Source: Rhynchospora pubera
Taxonomy: Eukaryota; Streptophyta; Magnoliopsida; Poales; Cyperaceae
NCBI GenBank assembly: GCA_028095005.1
Contig: CM051460.1
Span: forward strand, 284,620,238 to 284,684,237
Direction of reading: 5' to 3'
DNA length: 64,000 bases
Part shown: positions 36,180-49,102 of the stretch, piece by piece
Position numbering within the stretch: position 1 is the stretch's first letter
Layout of the letters: the number at the start of each line of letters is the position of its first letter
The notes under the pieces: model-generated
What the model was told of the DNA's origin: nothing
Database searches by the model: none
The model's input: only the letters and a program-made list of their open reading frames with translations
Program-made: the position numbers and the translations under genes

Positions 36180-37219
36180 TATGTGTGTTTTATTTATTTG
36201 GTGGGATGTATATTATGTTAATGAGGTGTAATTTTTGGTGATGTTGGCAGTGAAACTGTTCGTGATTGTTGATGATGGTAAATTTTTTTTTTGGTGTTGT
36301 AATTTATTTGGGATAAATTTGGTTTTGTATTTTTGGTGGGTGTGAAATGTGGGCGGCAATGACTAACAACCGTAGACACAAAGCACCAAACTAGCAAATG
36401 AACCATGCAACAGATAGGCCCACCCAGCAGTGCATGCATAGGAAAATAAGGTACAGTCCATCAGAACATGTCCACACACATTAACATCTGCAGCATGAGT
36501 AGGCCCCACAGACCACAATGGAGACACACCTCTCATCTGTACACCACGTCTACAATCCAACCCACAAAATCAACCACCCTGCAGCCACAGGTTAGAGGGA
36601 TATTATGGAGCGGATCATTTTAAGCCTAAAAAACGACTTACAGACGTTGGAAGACAAACAATAAAATCTGCCACATAAAATTGAGAACCTCAGAACAAAA
36701 ATAAGAAAGACGAGGCACACCAACATATAACGGTTTCACATATGCGTTGGCCCCAACCAAAAAGAAACCATGACCATGCGTTTACCAAACAACCAATGCC
36801 GAGCCCAACCAATTTTTCAACCCAGCGATCAAATTAAAAACACTGCCCGGCACTGTTCATTAGACATTCAGGATATATAGGTTTTTCTAATACATTCGTT
36901 TTGTGAATATATAGAGTAATGTTAAAATCAAACGCATTTAACGTCAAAATGCGATTTTAGACTCAAGTATTGAAATTTTCAAATTACAGATCCGAACTGC
37001 TCAATATGCGATTTTAGACTCAACTATTGAAATTATTCGAAATTTTTAACTATTTTTTCATTATTTAAAATTGAAGGGTCCAAAATTAATTAAATTGAAA
37101 TTTTTTTTTAATTCAAAATAATTGAAAAAATATAAAATGTAATCTCCAAAAATATTTTATTATAGAGAATAAATTGAACGGTTCAGATCGGTAATTTTGT
37201 ATTTTATTTTCGGATTAGT
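36180..37219. other. intergenic
   Basis: Slightly GC-richer 36360-36830 with minus-strand frames that show no known domain. No supported gene. Confidence 0.3.
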
Positions 37220-37682
37220 TTAAGAAACAAGGGGTTTACGATTTGGAATTTGGGGCTCCAGTTAGGTTAGGTCAAAGCGGGAGATTAGGAATACTATTAT
37301 TCTCGGTTTTAGTATGTGTCTTAATCACGCTTTTGTCGTTTTCTTGGAAAATTTTTAATTTAATGATGCCCAAAATTTGAACATAAAATATTTCAAAAAT
37401 TCGTGCGCAAGACGGCGTTGGATGGATTCCACACGGTGGAGAAATAATAATTTTCTCTTTTCAATATATTTCCGATTGTCTTTGTTGTAGGTATGTAGCA
37501 TTAATAAGTGCTATTGCAGCAGTTTTCATTAATTAAACGTAAGAACTTTATTTGGATTGAGTAAAAATTGTTGTATTAATTAATTGCCCTGACAGCGTTT
37601 TGCCTTTAACTTAACAACAAATATTTCAGTATTAAACTCAATTTAGAATGGATGGAAATAAGCTCAAAATACATATAAAAAA
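37220..37682 (+). repeat. direct repeat, about 470 bp, copy 2
   Basis: Second copy of 34079-34555. Shared landmarks include TTTACGATTTGGAATTTGGG, CTCGGTTTTAGTATGTGTC and GGATTCCACACGGTGGAGAA. Confidence 0.75.
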
Positions 37683-38212
37683 TTTCCAAACTTTTTAAAC
37701 ATTTTCACGTCACTTCTATTATTGATTAGATAATTTTTTTTTATTTACATCTCACGGCTATGAACTGCTCATTGCTTGTCAAGATGGATGTTGAGAAATG
37801 CCGCGTAGGCATTTGAGGAGCAAATCCAAATTAGTTGTTGTTGCTGTGGAAGTAAGCTAATAATTAGTTGGACTATGGCTGTTGCTTTGATAATGACGCT
37901 GGCTACAACTCTCAACCCGCGTGATTATAATTTTAGAACTATTCTCAGGTATATCTCAATAAAATAAAGACACCAAGGATAAAAAATTAAGGGTACCAAT
38001 TGGCATCCTATGACTATGAGACGACAAGATGACAAAGGGCTCTCGGTGGGATGAATCTTGAACGCAAATGCTTTTTTATTCTCTTATTTGAGTCGATTTG
38101 GAAAGCTATAAATAGAAAAAAAAAATGTATCAAAACTATAGTATAGAATGCCGATAGGAAAAGGATAAATTTATGGAATTACCTTGACAACAGGACTCTC
38201 AGATTTTTCTAA

Positions 38213-38644
38213 GAGGAGGGTTCCAATACCAACATTTTGGTTGCCCCAAAATGCCAACATTTCACTATTTGATTACTTTTTTAAAATTTAAAATAGAAAC
38301 GTCAAATCCAAACCGGTCATCTTATTTAGTTCAATGACCGATGCATTTTGATATAAGTTTTGTAAATTTTAGAGTTTATTTGCTACTCTATCAAGAGGTA
38401 GAAAAATAAACGAACCTTATTAATTGTGATAGATTCATTCTAATACGTCCATGTTTTAGCCTTTGATGGAGTATCAAATAAACTCTAAAATTTACAAAAC
38501 TTACATCAAAATGCATCGGTCATTGAACTAAATAAGATGACCGGTTTGGATTTGACGTTTCTATTTTAAATTTTAAAAAAATAATCAAATAGTGAAATGT
38601 TGGCATTTGGGGGCAACCAAAATGTTGGCATTGGAACCCTTCTC
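38213..38644. mobile_element. MULE-type MITE with very long TIRs
   Basis: 432 bp; each arm is about 185 bp and nearly complementary to the other (left from GGGTTCCAATACCAACATTT, right ending in its complement), with a loop of about 60 bp. Perfect 9-bp target duplication TTTTTCTAA at 38204-38212 and 38645-38653. A transcript through it would be a near-perfect long hairpin. Confidence 0.88.
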
Positions 38645-38653
38645 TTTTTCTAA

Positions 38654-39278
38654 AAGGAAATTACACGTAATTATGAAAAACTAAGAAAATATAAAACCGA
38701 GCCAAATTATTTACAGTCAAACCCCCACATTTTTGTAAATTTTTTAGGAGTTAATTTATAGCTTAGATTACGTAGAAAAAGAAGTGATTTTGGTTGATTT
38801 CTCTTGCAATTGTAATATTTTGTTTTTCTTTGTCCTTGTGTTTTGTGATAACGCTATGAGGTTATTTGTAGCGAATGGAATTTCAAATTTAATTACAATT
38901 TTCAAGCTTCGCTTTGGGATTTTACTGAGAAGCTGATGCGATGTTGAATTTTTTTGAGGAGCCAATTTATATCTCTCATATCTTCTATGATGTTTGGCAT
39001 GTCCAAAAATAACAGGCTAATTGCATTTGAAAATGGTTTGTTTTATCTAAAAATGAAGTATAAAAGAAGTAGGTGGACGATAGAATTCAATGGCAAGAGA
39101 TGGTTGTGAGGTGAAGTTTTAAAAAAAAAATATGGTGATCAATTTTCATACATAGCCACATCAAGATAGGAAGGTCCCGAAAGCCCTAATTTACTATATT
39201 TTTGCTTAATTGCAATATTTAGATTTACAGTCCTATGTTATTTTTAGTCAAACGGTAGGTCTATCATCTCTTCCTGTA
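38654..39278. other. intergenic
   Basis: AT-rich; no supported gene. Confidence 0.3.
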
Positions 39279-39427
39279 GGGTGCGTTTGGATAGGTGTGG
39301 AAAGAAGGGAAGAAGTGGGAAGAAATATTGGGAAGTGTGTAACTTTATGAAGAGTTTGGATTGTTTATAATTTTTTTTCTTCTTCTTCCTTCTTCTTCTT
39401 CTTTCTTCCAACGATCCAAACACACCC
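39279..39427. mobile_element. Tourist-like MITE, copy 2
   Basis: 149 bp, inverted orientation relative to 1952-2099. Ends GGGTGCGTTTGGAT and ATCCAAACACACCC, flanked by GTA on both sides. Confidence 0.78.
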
Positions 39428-39839
39428 GTAGATAACAGTTTTAATATGTCAAATTATTGTCCTAAAATTGCGCTGGTACGTGCGTCTGGTAGATAGATCT
39501 TACTAGCGAATACTGAAAACAAATTACATTCTTTTTTCTTAATATTAAGAATAGTATAGCACTTTAATCCTCATCATTCTATTTATTTATTTATTACTTT
39601 AGGATTTTCATGTGATGTGCATCTGGCTTAGAAGGACTGCTAGTCCTTTTGCCTTCACGGAGGCCATTATTCTGAGTATACACAATCCTTCCTCATATAT
39701 AATCTGATTGTTAAGTTTTATTGATTGAAATAATAGGCTCATAGCGACAACAAGCAAAAAGATTTATCTTAAGTTCTTAACAAAGTAATTCCTTCACCCG
39801 ATGAACTTGATAGAGAATATTGTGCTAATAAATTTATAC

Positions 39840-41350
39840 TGATTACTGCCCTATTTAAGTCCCAAACATATGGCCTAGATTGATATATTATAGTCGGGTC
39901 GTCAATCTCAGGGATGGAATTTGGTAATTCTGGTTTTCTAAACTAATTAAATAAGATCCTAATTAAATCAAATTAAGAGCTTTGAAATTATTTTAAAGAA
40001 AGAGTTAAAACCCTAATGATTCACTAAAAAACTAAAGTAGACTAAATCTAGCTAAATCTAAATGCAATATAAACTTTGACAAAAGACTATCAATAAAAGC
40101 ACAAGCACTTTAAGTTCCGGTGTAAGTAACTTACTCAAAGTGTTAACGGTAGTGGACTCGCAAGATTTTTATGCGGCCTACAAATACTTGATGTTAACAA
40201 TTTGTCTGATTATTTGAATAATGTGAGGACTTTTTGTGTCAAGTAAAAAAAGCAAAAGATTTCGACTAGCATTACATGCTCAATCCTAGTTTAGCCTTTG
40301 TTTGGATGGGGTTGGAAGAAGGAAGAAGGAAGAAGGCAAAAAAAAAATTATAAACAATCCAAACTTTTCACAAAGTTACACACTTTTCAATACTTCTTCT
40401 CACATCTTCTCTTCTTCCCTTCTTCCCACACCTATCCAAACGCACCCTTAGACTAGAATTCAGTTTTTTCATAACTTCCTAGGTTTTTATTTGGGATATC
40501 AAATTTGGATTTTATCTCTTGAGAAGTGAGAACTAAGGTTCCTTGAACCGTTTCGATTCTAGTTATGCTTCAATTTGTAGATCATTCAACTTAGGTTTCT
40601 CATTATAGTATACTTCCCAAATCATTTCTTTAATAAGTTAGATGAGGACGCTGCGCCTCGAGATATAAGTCCCGTGTTCTATGGAATAAATATTTGATTT
40701 AGTGATATAACAAGAAACGATCAAATAATACAAATAACAACAAAAAAAACTCAGAATTTTATATATCAAAATAGTGTGAGGAAGAAGATAACATCTTCTC
40801 CTTAAAATATAAAATGGTTTTTTGTCTTGGAAATAAAAAAAATTAATGACTAAACTTAATAACTTAAGAAATGATAAAACTTAAATAAAAATAACTACAT
40901 TGTCACCTCGATAATTTGGATCTCATGTGACAACCACTTATAGGCTTATATATAGCTCTGAATCGTAACCGAGCCTGAACTCGCGTCAGACTCGGATAGC
41001 TACTTTGCAATGTATCATTAGATTTGTAATCATTAATTTTGATCGTAAGGCACTTGTCTTCCTAGATACGGCCATTTTATATAAGCAAGCTAATCGTTAT
41101 TTCTAATCTAAATCTATAGATTAAGTAATTAATAAACATGCAAGAGACAAATCACACAAATATATGGTCAAATCAAGTAATATCAAGTAAACTAAGTAAG
41201 AGTTTGTACCATCGCTCTGAGCATAAAGTAAAACAACTACCTTTTCATTGCTGGGTAATTAAGATCAAGCAAATAATAAAAAAACTAAGTACAAAATAAG
41301 ATAGGAATCATACACTAATAAAAGAATAGTTTGGTCTGTCTGCACCCTTC
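39840..41350 (-). mobile_element. possible degenerate LTR sequence with nested MITE
   Basis: Read on the minus strand, TCCATCCCTGAGATTGACGA near 39900 resembles the CCCTGTGGATTCGAC stretch near the ends of the Athila/Tat-type LTRs here. No ends, primer site or coding sequence could be defined. Low confidence. Confidence 0.2.
40294..40447. mobile_element. Tourist-like MITE, copy 3
   Basis: 154 bp, same family as 1952-2099. Flanked by TTA at 40291-40293 and 40448-40450, the classic PIF/Harbinger target duplication. Confidence 0.78.
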
Positions 41351-41379
41351 CTGCGACCCGTGAATATGGCTGTGTATAC

Positions 41380-41960
41380 GACTCAAATTCGACCGAGTTG
41401 GAAACAACTCAAACTTGACTCAATTATAACTCGAGTTGACTTGATCCGAGTTAGAAATACTTTGAGTTTTTTAAGCTCGTCTCCAATTCGAGCTAGCTCG
41501 TGAGCCACGAGTTAGCTTGAAATAAGCATATATCCTTCAAAAGTTTATTTTGTTTAATTAATATGTTATTCTAGTGTCAAAACTTATTGACATAAAAAAT
41601 ATTTTAAAAAATAAAATTATTATTTTATATTATTTCTATTGATTTGAAACAAAATATGTCTTGAAAGGCTGAAACTCAATCTGTCGAATGTTACAATTAT
41701 TTAAAGTAAAAATATAAGAAGAAAATTTTTATGAATAATTTATAAATTTTTAATACTCATAAATTATGCTGATAATACTATATGAAATATAATATTATTA
41801 TGTCATGAGTCGGCTCACGTGTTACGAGCTGAGTTAAACTCAACTCAAACTCGACTCGTCTAATCATGTTAGTTTAAGTCAAGTTTCATTGGTTTGAGTT
41901 ACAATCGAATTTTTGTGAATCGAGTTCGAATTAGCTTACAAATTTCGAGTTCTTTTTTTT
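41380..41960. repeat. degenerate inverted repeat rich in GAGTT/AACTC
   Basis: Many copies of ACTCGA/TCGAGT-type strings on the left (41395-41530) are mirrored on the right (41800-41950). Probably an old foldback element; ends not defined. Confidence 0.4.
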
Positions 41961-42818
41961 TCCCTTGTGGTCCATATATAAAATGTGTTGCTTCCTTGCC
42001 CTTCGATTTCTCTCTCTTCAAACTAACATAATCGATTAATCTTATCTCGGTGGTCATGCCAAACAGTGCCAAACCTATGATTTTTTATTCAGTTCTACCA
42101 ACCAAAAATGCCTAATTTCCTATCTTTTCTATGTGAGTACTGGTCCAGTGGTACCCGAAAGCCGTACGTTCCCTGCATTTGTCTAACTTCTACATAATTC
42201 TAATTTTTTTAAATAAAAAATATTATACAACACTCGTTTAAATATTACAACATTGATTTTACTACTTAGTGTGTGCATTTCATTTTTTTCGGTGCTTGAA
42301 CCTTGATCGTTATTTTCACCTTTTTTTTTTTAAATTTTAATTGCTCTCTAATTTCAATAACATATATAAAACAGGTGTCCATGCACCGTCGAATAAATAT
42401 AATCCAACTTCCAAATTCTAGGAATTTGGAGTTGGAAATAGAGCACCAAATTTGAACGAAAATAATATCCGCGAAATTTTTTTCCATATGGCAGTAAACT
42501 CGGTGAAATAACAAAAATAATATTTTAACAGATTTTTAACAATACGTTGCGAGTGTGATATATTTGAGTAGAGAATTAAAATTCAAAAACTAGCATCATG
42601 ACAACAAGAGACAAAAAAAAAGTTATGCATTGCCGGAAAAAAAATATAAAGGATAACCAATCATACAGAAATCGATATACACAATACTTATCATGTAGAA
42701 ATTTCAGAATCCAAAATATGATGTTTTAAGACTTGTGCACTATATAGTTGCAATTAAACTTTCTCTATAGACCTTCCCCCAGATAATTCAGTTTGCAATT
42801 GCGTTTATTAATTCAAGA

Positions 42819-42872
<54 letters not shown>

Positions 42873-44108
42873 TTCAATTGCGAAATGTATATGGTCGGCA
42901 TGTACTTTTATATAAGCAGCCATTAGGCATTTAATTAACGAGAGACTAGAACGAGAATTTCTTTAATTAGATTGCATCAATTTTTGGCATGGTGTGCTTA
43001 AATAAATAGATTATTACATCATGTATGGTTTAAGTACAATCACACATTAGTTGGATATGGAACATGTTCGTAACAGTCGGCTCTTCACAAAGTCAATACC
43101 AAGGCAATCATTAGGTCTCGCCGTCTCGGTATGCAACCATGCTCCATGCATATCGATGCGCCCAAATTAAACAAAGCACATAGTTGCACGCCTACCGTAC
43201 ACAGGGCAAGCTGATCAACAGGTTAAGTAGGCACATGTCGCAACTATGCATGCACAAGTCTCTCATAAATATAAAAAATAAAAAATAAACATTTGGATAA
43301 TATATCTTTCCCATAACAATTAATAAATCCTAATCTAACAATCGTATCAAAAACAACCAAAATACTGGCATGATTTACAACAAGTACAGTCTACTATATA
43401 TCAATCACACATGCAACAATCCCAAACATACCAAAACAACAATGTCCATACTCTTAATCAGAATCTTCAGTTGAAGCTTATGAACAAATCAATGTCCATA
43501 TATACCTGAAACACTTCATTTTGTAGTGTGCAGGGTTATTTCCGGTTGTCAAGGTTTATAGCCTAGGGGGTGCAAACGCAATCTGTTTAAACCGTTTGAT
43601 AATTTCGTTTCACCCCTTCAAAACAGTTATCGAAACTGTTTTTCTATTTTGTTTGTTAAACGAAAGGATCAACTAAAATCGATTTAGTTTCGTGAGATAA
43701 ACAAAACTGACCTTTTTCGTTTTGTTTATTTTATTTAATTGTATATGTCATTATTTTATGTATTTTTTATGCATTTTTTTAAGTATTTATGAACAAATTT
43801 TGATGAATCGGAAACACTGCAGTATCGAACCTGTCGGTTATGCATACAAAATAGAAAAATATATGTAAAAATAAATTGTGATAGCGGTGAATAGAACACT
43901 GTGGGCAACGTCAACCTTACCTACTGGGCCAAGAGGCCTGTTGGTCTTTTATGCATTGTAAATTATTTTGATCAGAAAAATTGATCGTTTTGAAATGAAA
44001 TGATGAACGTTTTTTTTTTTAAAAAAAATTTTCGTTTGAAAAAAAGAATTGCTAACACAAATAATTTTTATTTAAAATTGCTACTAATGTAGAAATGGAA
44101 AAAATAAG
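41961..44108. other. intergenic
   Basis: AT-rich with a long (TTA)n microsatellite at about 42817-42871. A GC-richer stretch at 43080-43260 has no recognised gene. Confidence 0.4.
42817..42871. repeat. (TTA)n microsatellite
   Basis: About 18 uninterrupted ATT/TTA units. Confidence 0.9.
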
Positions 44109-44115
44109 AAAAAAA
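44109..44115 (-). terminator. Pol III terminator of tRNA-Ser
   Basis: A run of T on the minus strand starts directly after the tRNA 3' end. Confidence 0.7.
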
Positions 44116-44197
44116 CGTGGTCGGCAGGATTCGAACCTGCGCGGGCAAAGCCCACATGATTTCTAGTCATGCCCGATAACCACTCCGGCACGACCAC
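44116..44197 (-). tRNA. tRNA-Ser(AGA)
   Basis: 82-nt class II tRNA on the minus strand. Acceptor stem GTGGTCG pairs with CGACCAC, with discriminator G; the anticodon loop CTAGAAA gives anticodon AGA. It has a long variable arm (TGGGCTTTGCCC) and the T-loop GGTTCGAATCC (B box). A CAA motif lies just upstream (CATCAAAGG). No intron. Confidence 0.95.
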
Positions 44198-44413
44198 CTT
44201 TGATGGGAACGTTTCTTATATGAAAAAAATCAATATTTACAAAAGATGATGGAGTTCATCTCCAACCGTCGATGCTTCTTACTTCCTCCTCTCCTCAATC
44301 TCAAAAAAAAAAAAAAAAATTTCCTCCTCTCTCCTGACTCCTCTTGTAGGGAACGAGTGTATAGTACTAAAAAGCTGCTAACCATCCTTTCCTTCGCTCT
44401 CTCTTCTTCTCTA

Positions 44414-47400
44414 ATGGAGGTCGCTGGTTCCTTTTCTCGCCTCTCTTCCCCAAGACCCGTTTCTTTCTCCGTTACGAACTGCGCCAAGTACCCGCACCCA
44501 AATCCAACTAAAACCAACTTAAGCTTCAGAAATTCGGGTTATGCTCCAGTCTCTGCCTCCGTCGAGAGATCCTCTGGTTCGAACGTTGCAGTTCATCTCG
44601 ATTCAAAGGTACTTTTCTTAAAGCTTTTTCCTTTTGAAGTGTCTGTTCTGGTATTGGAGGGAAGGCAGCGTAGAGGCAAGGATTGGGGTATTATATACTG
44701 TAAATTTTCTACTTCTCGTGTTTGGTTTTCTGAATTTTGCTCTATTGTTTTTATCGAACCAAATCGTTCAATAATTGGCTAGTGCATTATTGGCACTGAA
44801 CCTTACTGTTCAGGAGCTTTTGTGATTTAGGGTTTTTGATTGTATTTATGGCCATTGAGACGAAATTTGGCTTTCAATTAGCTCAATCAACCAAACAAAA
44901 AGGCAATTCAGTCTGAGATTAGCAAGTATTTACCATACCTATTATATAAACTATTATTTACTAGACTGTTTGAGATGTAGTAGACTCTGTGTATTTGTCT
45001 GTTTTTGGGGATGGGAGTCGTTAACTAATTTGGATTCCTTACGAGGTTTGTTACCTTTACTGGACCTCACTAGTATGGTGTTGTATTTCTCAAGGTTTTT
45101 GGTAAATTTAAATCTCGATGTTTCATCATCAACGGGCTCTTTAAGTTATTTCTTTATCTAGACTCAAACCAATAGATAGAGCCCGATCTTTGGATATTTC
45201 ACTTATTTGTTATCTGAATGTGCTTGGACATTATCCATGAATTATGAAAATTTTCAACCAGAGCTAGGAGGCAAACTAGAAATTTTCAACTGACGAGCTG
45301 TCATTTTGCAATTTTGGAAGTATATCGGGAATTATTTATCAAGTAAAAAAATTCTTAATAGAGCAAATATATTTATTTTTCTTTGTAGTTTGAGACGATA
45401 CTTGACAGTGTGAAATGGGATAGTAAAGGTTTAGCAGTTGCAATTGCACAAAACATAGACACCGGCTCAATTCTTATGCAAGGATTTGCGAACAGGGATG
45501 CCTTGGCAAAAACAATTTCTTCCAGAAAGGCCACCTTTTACAGCCGGTCCCGCTCATCACTTTGGACCAAAGGAGAGACGTCAATGAACTTTATTAATGT
45601 GCATGATGTTTTCCTTGATTGTGACCGAGATTCAGTAGGTCTCCTTTTGTGTGCTTGTTTGAGAAAATCAATTAATGTGAAATAACAATTTCAAAACAAT
45701 TTGTGAACATGGACAATATAGACATTTGGAAAAAAAACCCACAGACTTAATAAACCTCAAGGGCTATCTAAGAGGGTAATTGGTAATGTGTGAACATGCT
45801 AGTTGTCAATGTTGATTGATAGGAACCAGTGCATTATCAATCCTGTAGTAACCATGGTATGGAATTATTAATATTTCATCATGACTAGTATAAGCAAGGT
45901 ATCAGAATTTCAAAGAATGGTTGGCTAAAATATCTTTATTTTTTTTTTCACTTTTCTTTCATTGATTGTTCTTGCTTGTTGTGTTGTACCAGATAATATA
46001 TTTGGGAAAGCCAGATGGTCCTACGTGTCATACAGGAGCTGAAACCTGCTACTATACTTCGGTGTATGACATATTGGAAGGCAGCAAGGTTCATAATCTC
46101 AAATTCCTATTATGTTAATTTTTTCCTTGTATTTTCTTAGTTTTGTTTTCTGGTCTGAAGGTTTATCTTTTTAATTTTCGTGTTCACTACTTTTGACACT
46201 TGCCACCTGTTGGAATGGTTTGCGATTACAACTTTATTATTGTTGATATCTGGTCTAATTGAGACTCTGTGAGACTTTGGCCAATGCTTTATAGAGAGCA
46301 CATTCCATCTAGTACTTGCTGGTATTATATTAAAGCTGATATATTATCAAGCTTTGTTTCGGTTCCAGTGTTGGCATTAACTATTTGTGTATCTTTCCCA
46401 AAAAAGAAAGGCACATTAATCGAGCATTGGCTGGGCATGGGTAAATTTCAGAATAAACCAATGCCACTGATTCTGTAGTCCCAAGATTACTTTAACATAA
46501 TTAGACCTCGTATTGAGTCCTGATGATTTTGCAGTAATTTTGAATTTTGTCCAGCGTTCCTTCTTTCCTCTTTTGTTTGTCTTTTCCCTACTGCCTTGTT
46601 GCTAGTGTAAAAGGAAGAAAAAAGTACAATTTTTTTTTTGTGCCAGGATAATGGTAGAGGTGAAATTATCCTAGAAAATAATTATATTATTCCGGAATAT
46701 AGATACCAAAAAAGATTGTTTTTAGTTGTTCGCTGTTTGCTGGGAATATTATTAGTAGAGGGTCCTTTGTGCAAAGATTGGTGAGTTTGAGAAAACAGGA
46801 AAAAGGGGAAAAAAAAATAAAAAGAAACATACAACCTAGTGTTGTTTGGGGAGTCATACTTTATGGAGCATTACTTTTCCCTTGAATCCTTATCCCAAAA
46901 TTGAGGACAAAGCAAGTAAATTGTTATAATATGGACATGACAGTGGTATCTTATTTTGTAGTCTTATAATTGATTTTGAATATAACATCTTGTATTTTGA
47001 AACATTTGGAACAATTCTGTCTATAGGAGGATAAGGAAGAGAGGTTGGCTAAGACAACACTCTACTCATTGGAGGCAACAATTTCTAAAAGAAAAGAAGA
47101 AATCGAGACATTGCCAAATGGAAAACCATCATGGACCAAAAAGTTATTGCTCAACCAGGAGTTACTCTGTTCTAAAGTTCGGTATGTTAAAACCATTTTT
47201 TATTCTGTTAATCTGTTAAGACAGGAATTTTGTGATTAGTAATAGCATGGGGGTTTTGTGATTAGGGATTTGTGATAGCACGAGTTTTGTGATTAGTGAT
47301 AGCAGGGGCTACTATGCGGTGTTCTCTTCTTTCTGACCAATTATTTCTTCTATTGAAACTGGTGACACATTGAGCATTATGTTCAAGCGAATCTATCCAG

Positions 47401-47846
47401 TTATCTTTTGGGCTAGATACCAACCTAACTAGGGCAACCTGTTAGCACTGTACAACTAGCAGTTTGTGGTAACAGTCTATTTACTTTGCTCAGGACCTAA
47501 GCACGCTTACCACGGACAGGTTCCAGGACCTAGACATTATTGTTTGCATTTATTTGGAAATTTAGTGATTAACTCGCATACATTGTGATGCACAATAAAT
47601 CTATCATGATTTTGCAATGACATGTCTAATGTAATTTGTTACAGAGAGGAGGCGGGGGAGCTGATTCAAACCCTATTAGATAATGAGGACAAAGACCGCA
47701 CTGCCTCAGAGATGGCTGATCTATTGTACCACTCAATGGTACTTCTAAATTTGAAGGATGTTTCAATGGAAGAGGTACTTGAAGTTTTAAGAAAGCGTTT
47801 CTCTCAATCGGGTGTAGAAGAGAAAAACAGTCGCAAGAAAAATTAG
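44414..47846 (+). CDS. HISN2: histidine biosynthesis bifunctional enzyme HISN2 (HisI/HisE)
   Basis: Catalyses steps 2 and 3 of histidine synthesis in the plastid: phosphoribosyl-ATP pyrophosphohydrolase and phosphoribosyl-AMP cyclohydrolase. Exons 44414-44608, 45389-45634, 45993-46088, 47027-47181 and 47645-47846 join in phase to 297 aa. The first about 60 residues are Ser/Asn/Pro-rich with few acids, typical of a plastid transit peptide. The cyclohydrolase domain (about 66-175) has VKWDSKGLAVAIAQ, LMQGFANRDAL, ATFYSRSRSSLWTKGETS, and the metal-binding D.D.DS and GPTCHTGAETCYY motifs. The pyrophosphohydrolase domain (about 188-285) has LYSLEATISKRK and the catalytic REEAGELI...E.ADLLYH helices. 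I start at 44414, the ATG that opens the transit peptide; the upstream continuation in the same frame is low-complexity. Confidence 0.93.
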
Positions 47847-48015
47847 CCACCTCATCTGTAGCATGTTTAGGTAGTGTTGTGTTGCAACATTGAAATTGCA
47901 AAATTTTGTTTGTGGTCATATTATTGTTAATTTTCTTCTGTTTGAGCAGCTTAATTTATCAGGATTTATTTGGAATCTTTAGAAATGCATCAAAGTGAGC
48001 ATTATGTATTGATTC
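47847..48015. other. HISN2 3'UTR
   Basis: Likely 3' untranslated sequence. Confidence 0.4.
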
Positions 48016-48425
48016 TAATAATTTGGAGCCGTTTGGATGGTATGGGATTAAGGAATAAAGATTTTAGAAAGAAAATATTGGAAAGTGTGTAACTTTGGAA
48101 AGAGTTGAAAGATGTTATTCTGGGAATAAGAAATGTTGTTTGGATGATGAGTTAGGATTAAGCAAAAATGTAAATAAATTATTAAAAATAATTATTTTAA
48201 TATCAAATAAAGTACTAATTAAAGAGCACATAAAATTTCATTTAGTTATTAGTATTTAGCTAATTTTGTTGAAATTATGTATATATAATTGTTGGAAGAT
48301 GTTATTTCTAGAAATAAGCTATTCCTAGGAAGAAATTATTCTTCTCCTTATTTCTAACTTGTTTGTATGTCTAGAAAGAAATTATTCTTTCTATTCCTAA
48401 GCAATCCAAACGACTTCAAATGTGT
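48016..48425. mobile_element. MITE, about 410 bp
   Basis: Inverted ends of the type GGAGCCGTTTGGATGG and AATCCAAACGACTTC, with AATAAG/CTTATT-rich interior. Related at the ends to the other GTTTGGAT elements. Target duplication uncertain. Confidence 0.55.
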
Positions 48426-48558
48426 GCATTTTGCATACAGAATAATAAATAATCTGTTTTGGAAAGGTGCTTTCTTATCGCATTTACCATTTTCTAATCG
48501 ATTTAATGAGGGAAGTATACGTAGTTAGTAGTTTGGGAATGCCGAATGCTACTTTTTA

Positions 48559-48689
48559 GGGCTCTTTGGATCGCTAAGGAATAAGAGTAATAATATTTGG
48601 AAGTGTGTAATTTTGTGAATAATTTATATGGTTAGGAATAAGAAAGAGACTATTTCTTTATTTCTAGACATATCCAAACGGAGCCTTTA
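48559..48689. mobile_element. MITE, about 130 bp
   Basis: Inverted ends AGGGCTCTTTGGATCG and ATATCCAAACGGAGCCT; interior AGGAATAAGA and TATTTCTAGA. Confidence 0.55.
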
Positions 48690-49021
48690 GAATATAGGGA
48701 TGTGTTGAAGCAGGTACTTACAAAATTAGTTCTAGAAGGACCAGAACCTGATTAGACATAATGGAGCCAATTCGTCATATAAAGGAATTTAAAGAAACAA
48801 TTTAGAAAGCAAAACTTTGGTTAATAACAGTCAGTTTATGGTCTCTAAATGCACCTGCTATCTTCGGATTTAACGATGCGTTCCTGGGTTTGGAACGCAA
48901 GCACGGAAGCACCCGAGCTAGTTTGGACCGAACCAGCCATATACGGTAAATGAAGTAACGGGGAAAATAAAACATTGGGAACAAGAAAAAAAATCATAAT
49001 AATAAAACAATAAAATAAAAT

Positions 49022-49029
49022 TGTTGAGA

Positions 49030-49062
<33 letters not shown>

Positions 49063-49102
49063 ACCTTAATCTGGCGCCTTAGACCAACTCGGCCATCTCA
49101 AC
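49022..49102 (-). tRNA. tRNA-Leu(AAG)
   Basis: 81-nt class II tRNA on the minus strand. Acceptor stem GTTGAGA pairs with TCTCAAC, with discriminator A; anticodon stem CCAGA/TCTGG with loop TTAAGGT gives anticodon AAG. The variable arm is TCCGAAAGGGCG, and the T-loop GGTTCAAATCC. A CAA motif (TATCAAAATG) lies upstream and T-runs follow the 3' end. No intron. Confidence 0.95.

Noticed and set aside
35582..36560. Several minus-strand frames of 65-78 aa
   Set aside because: No domain; partly inside or beside the MITE at 35772-36170.
44230..44517. Minus-strand 95-aa frame
   Set aside because: Antisense of HISN2 exon 1 and leader.
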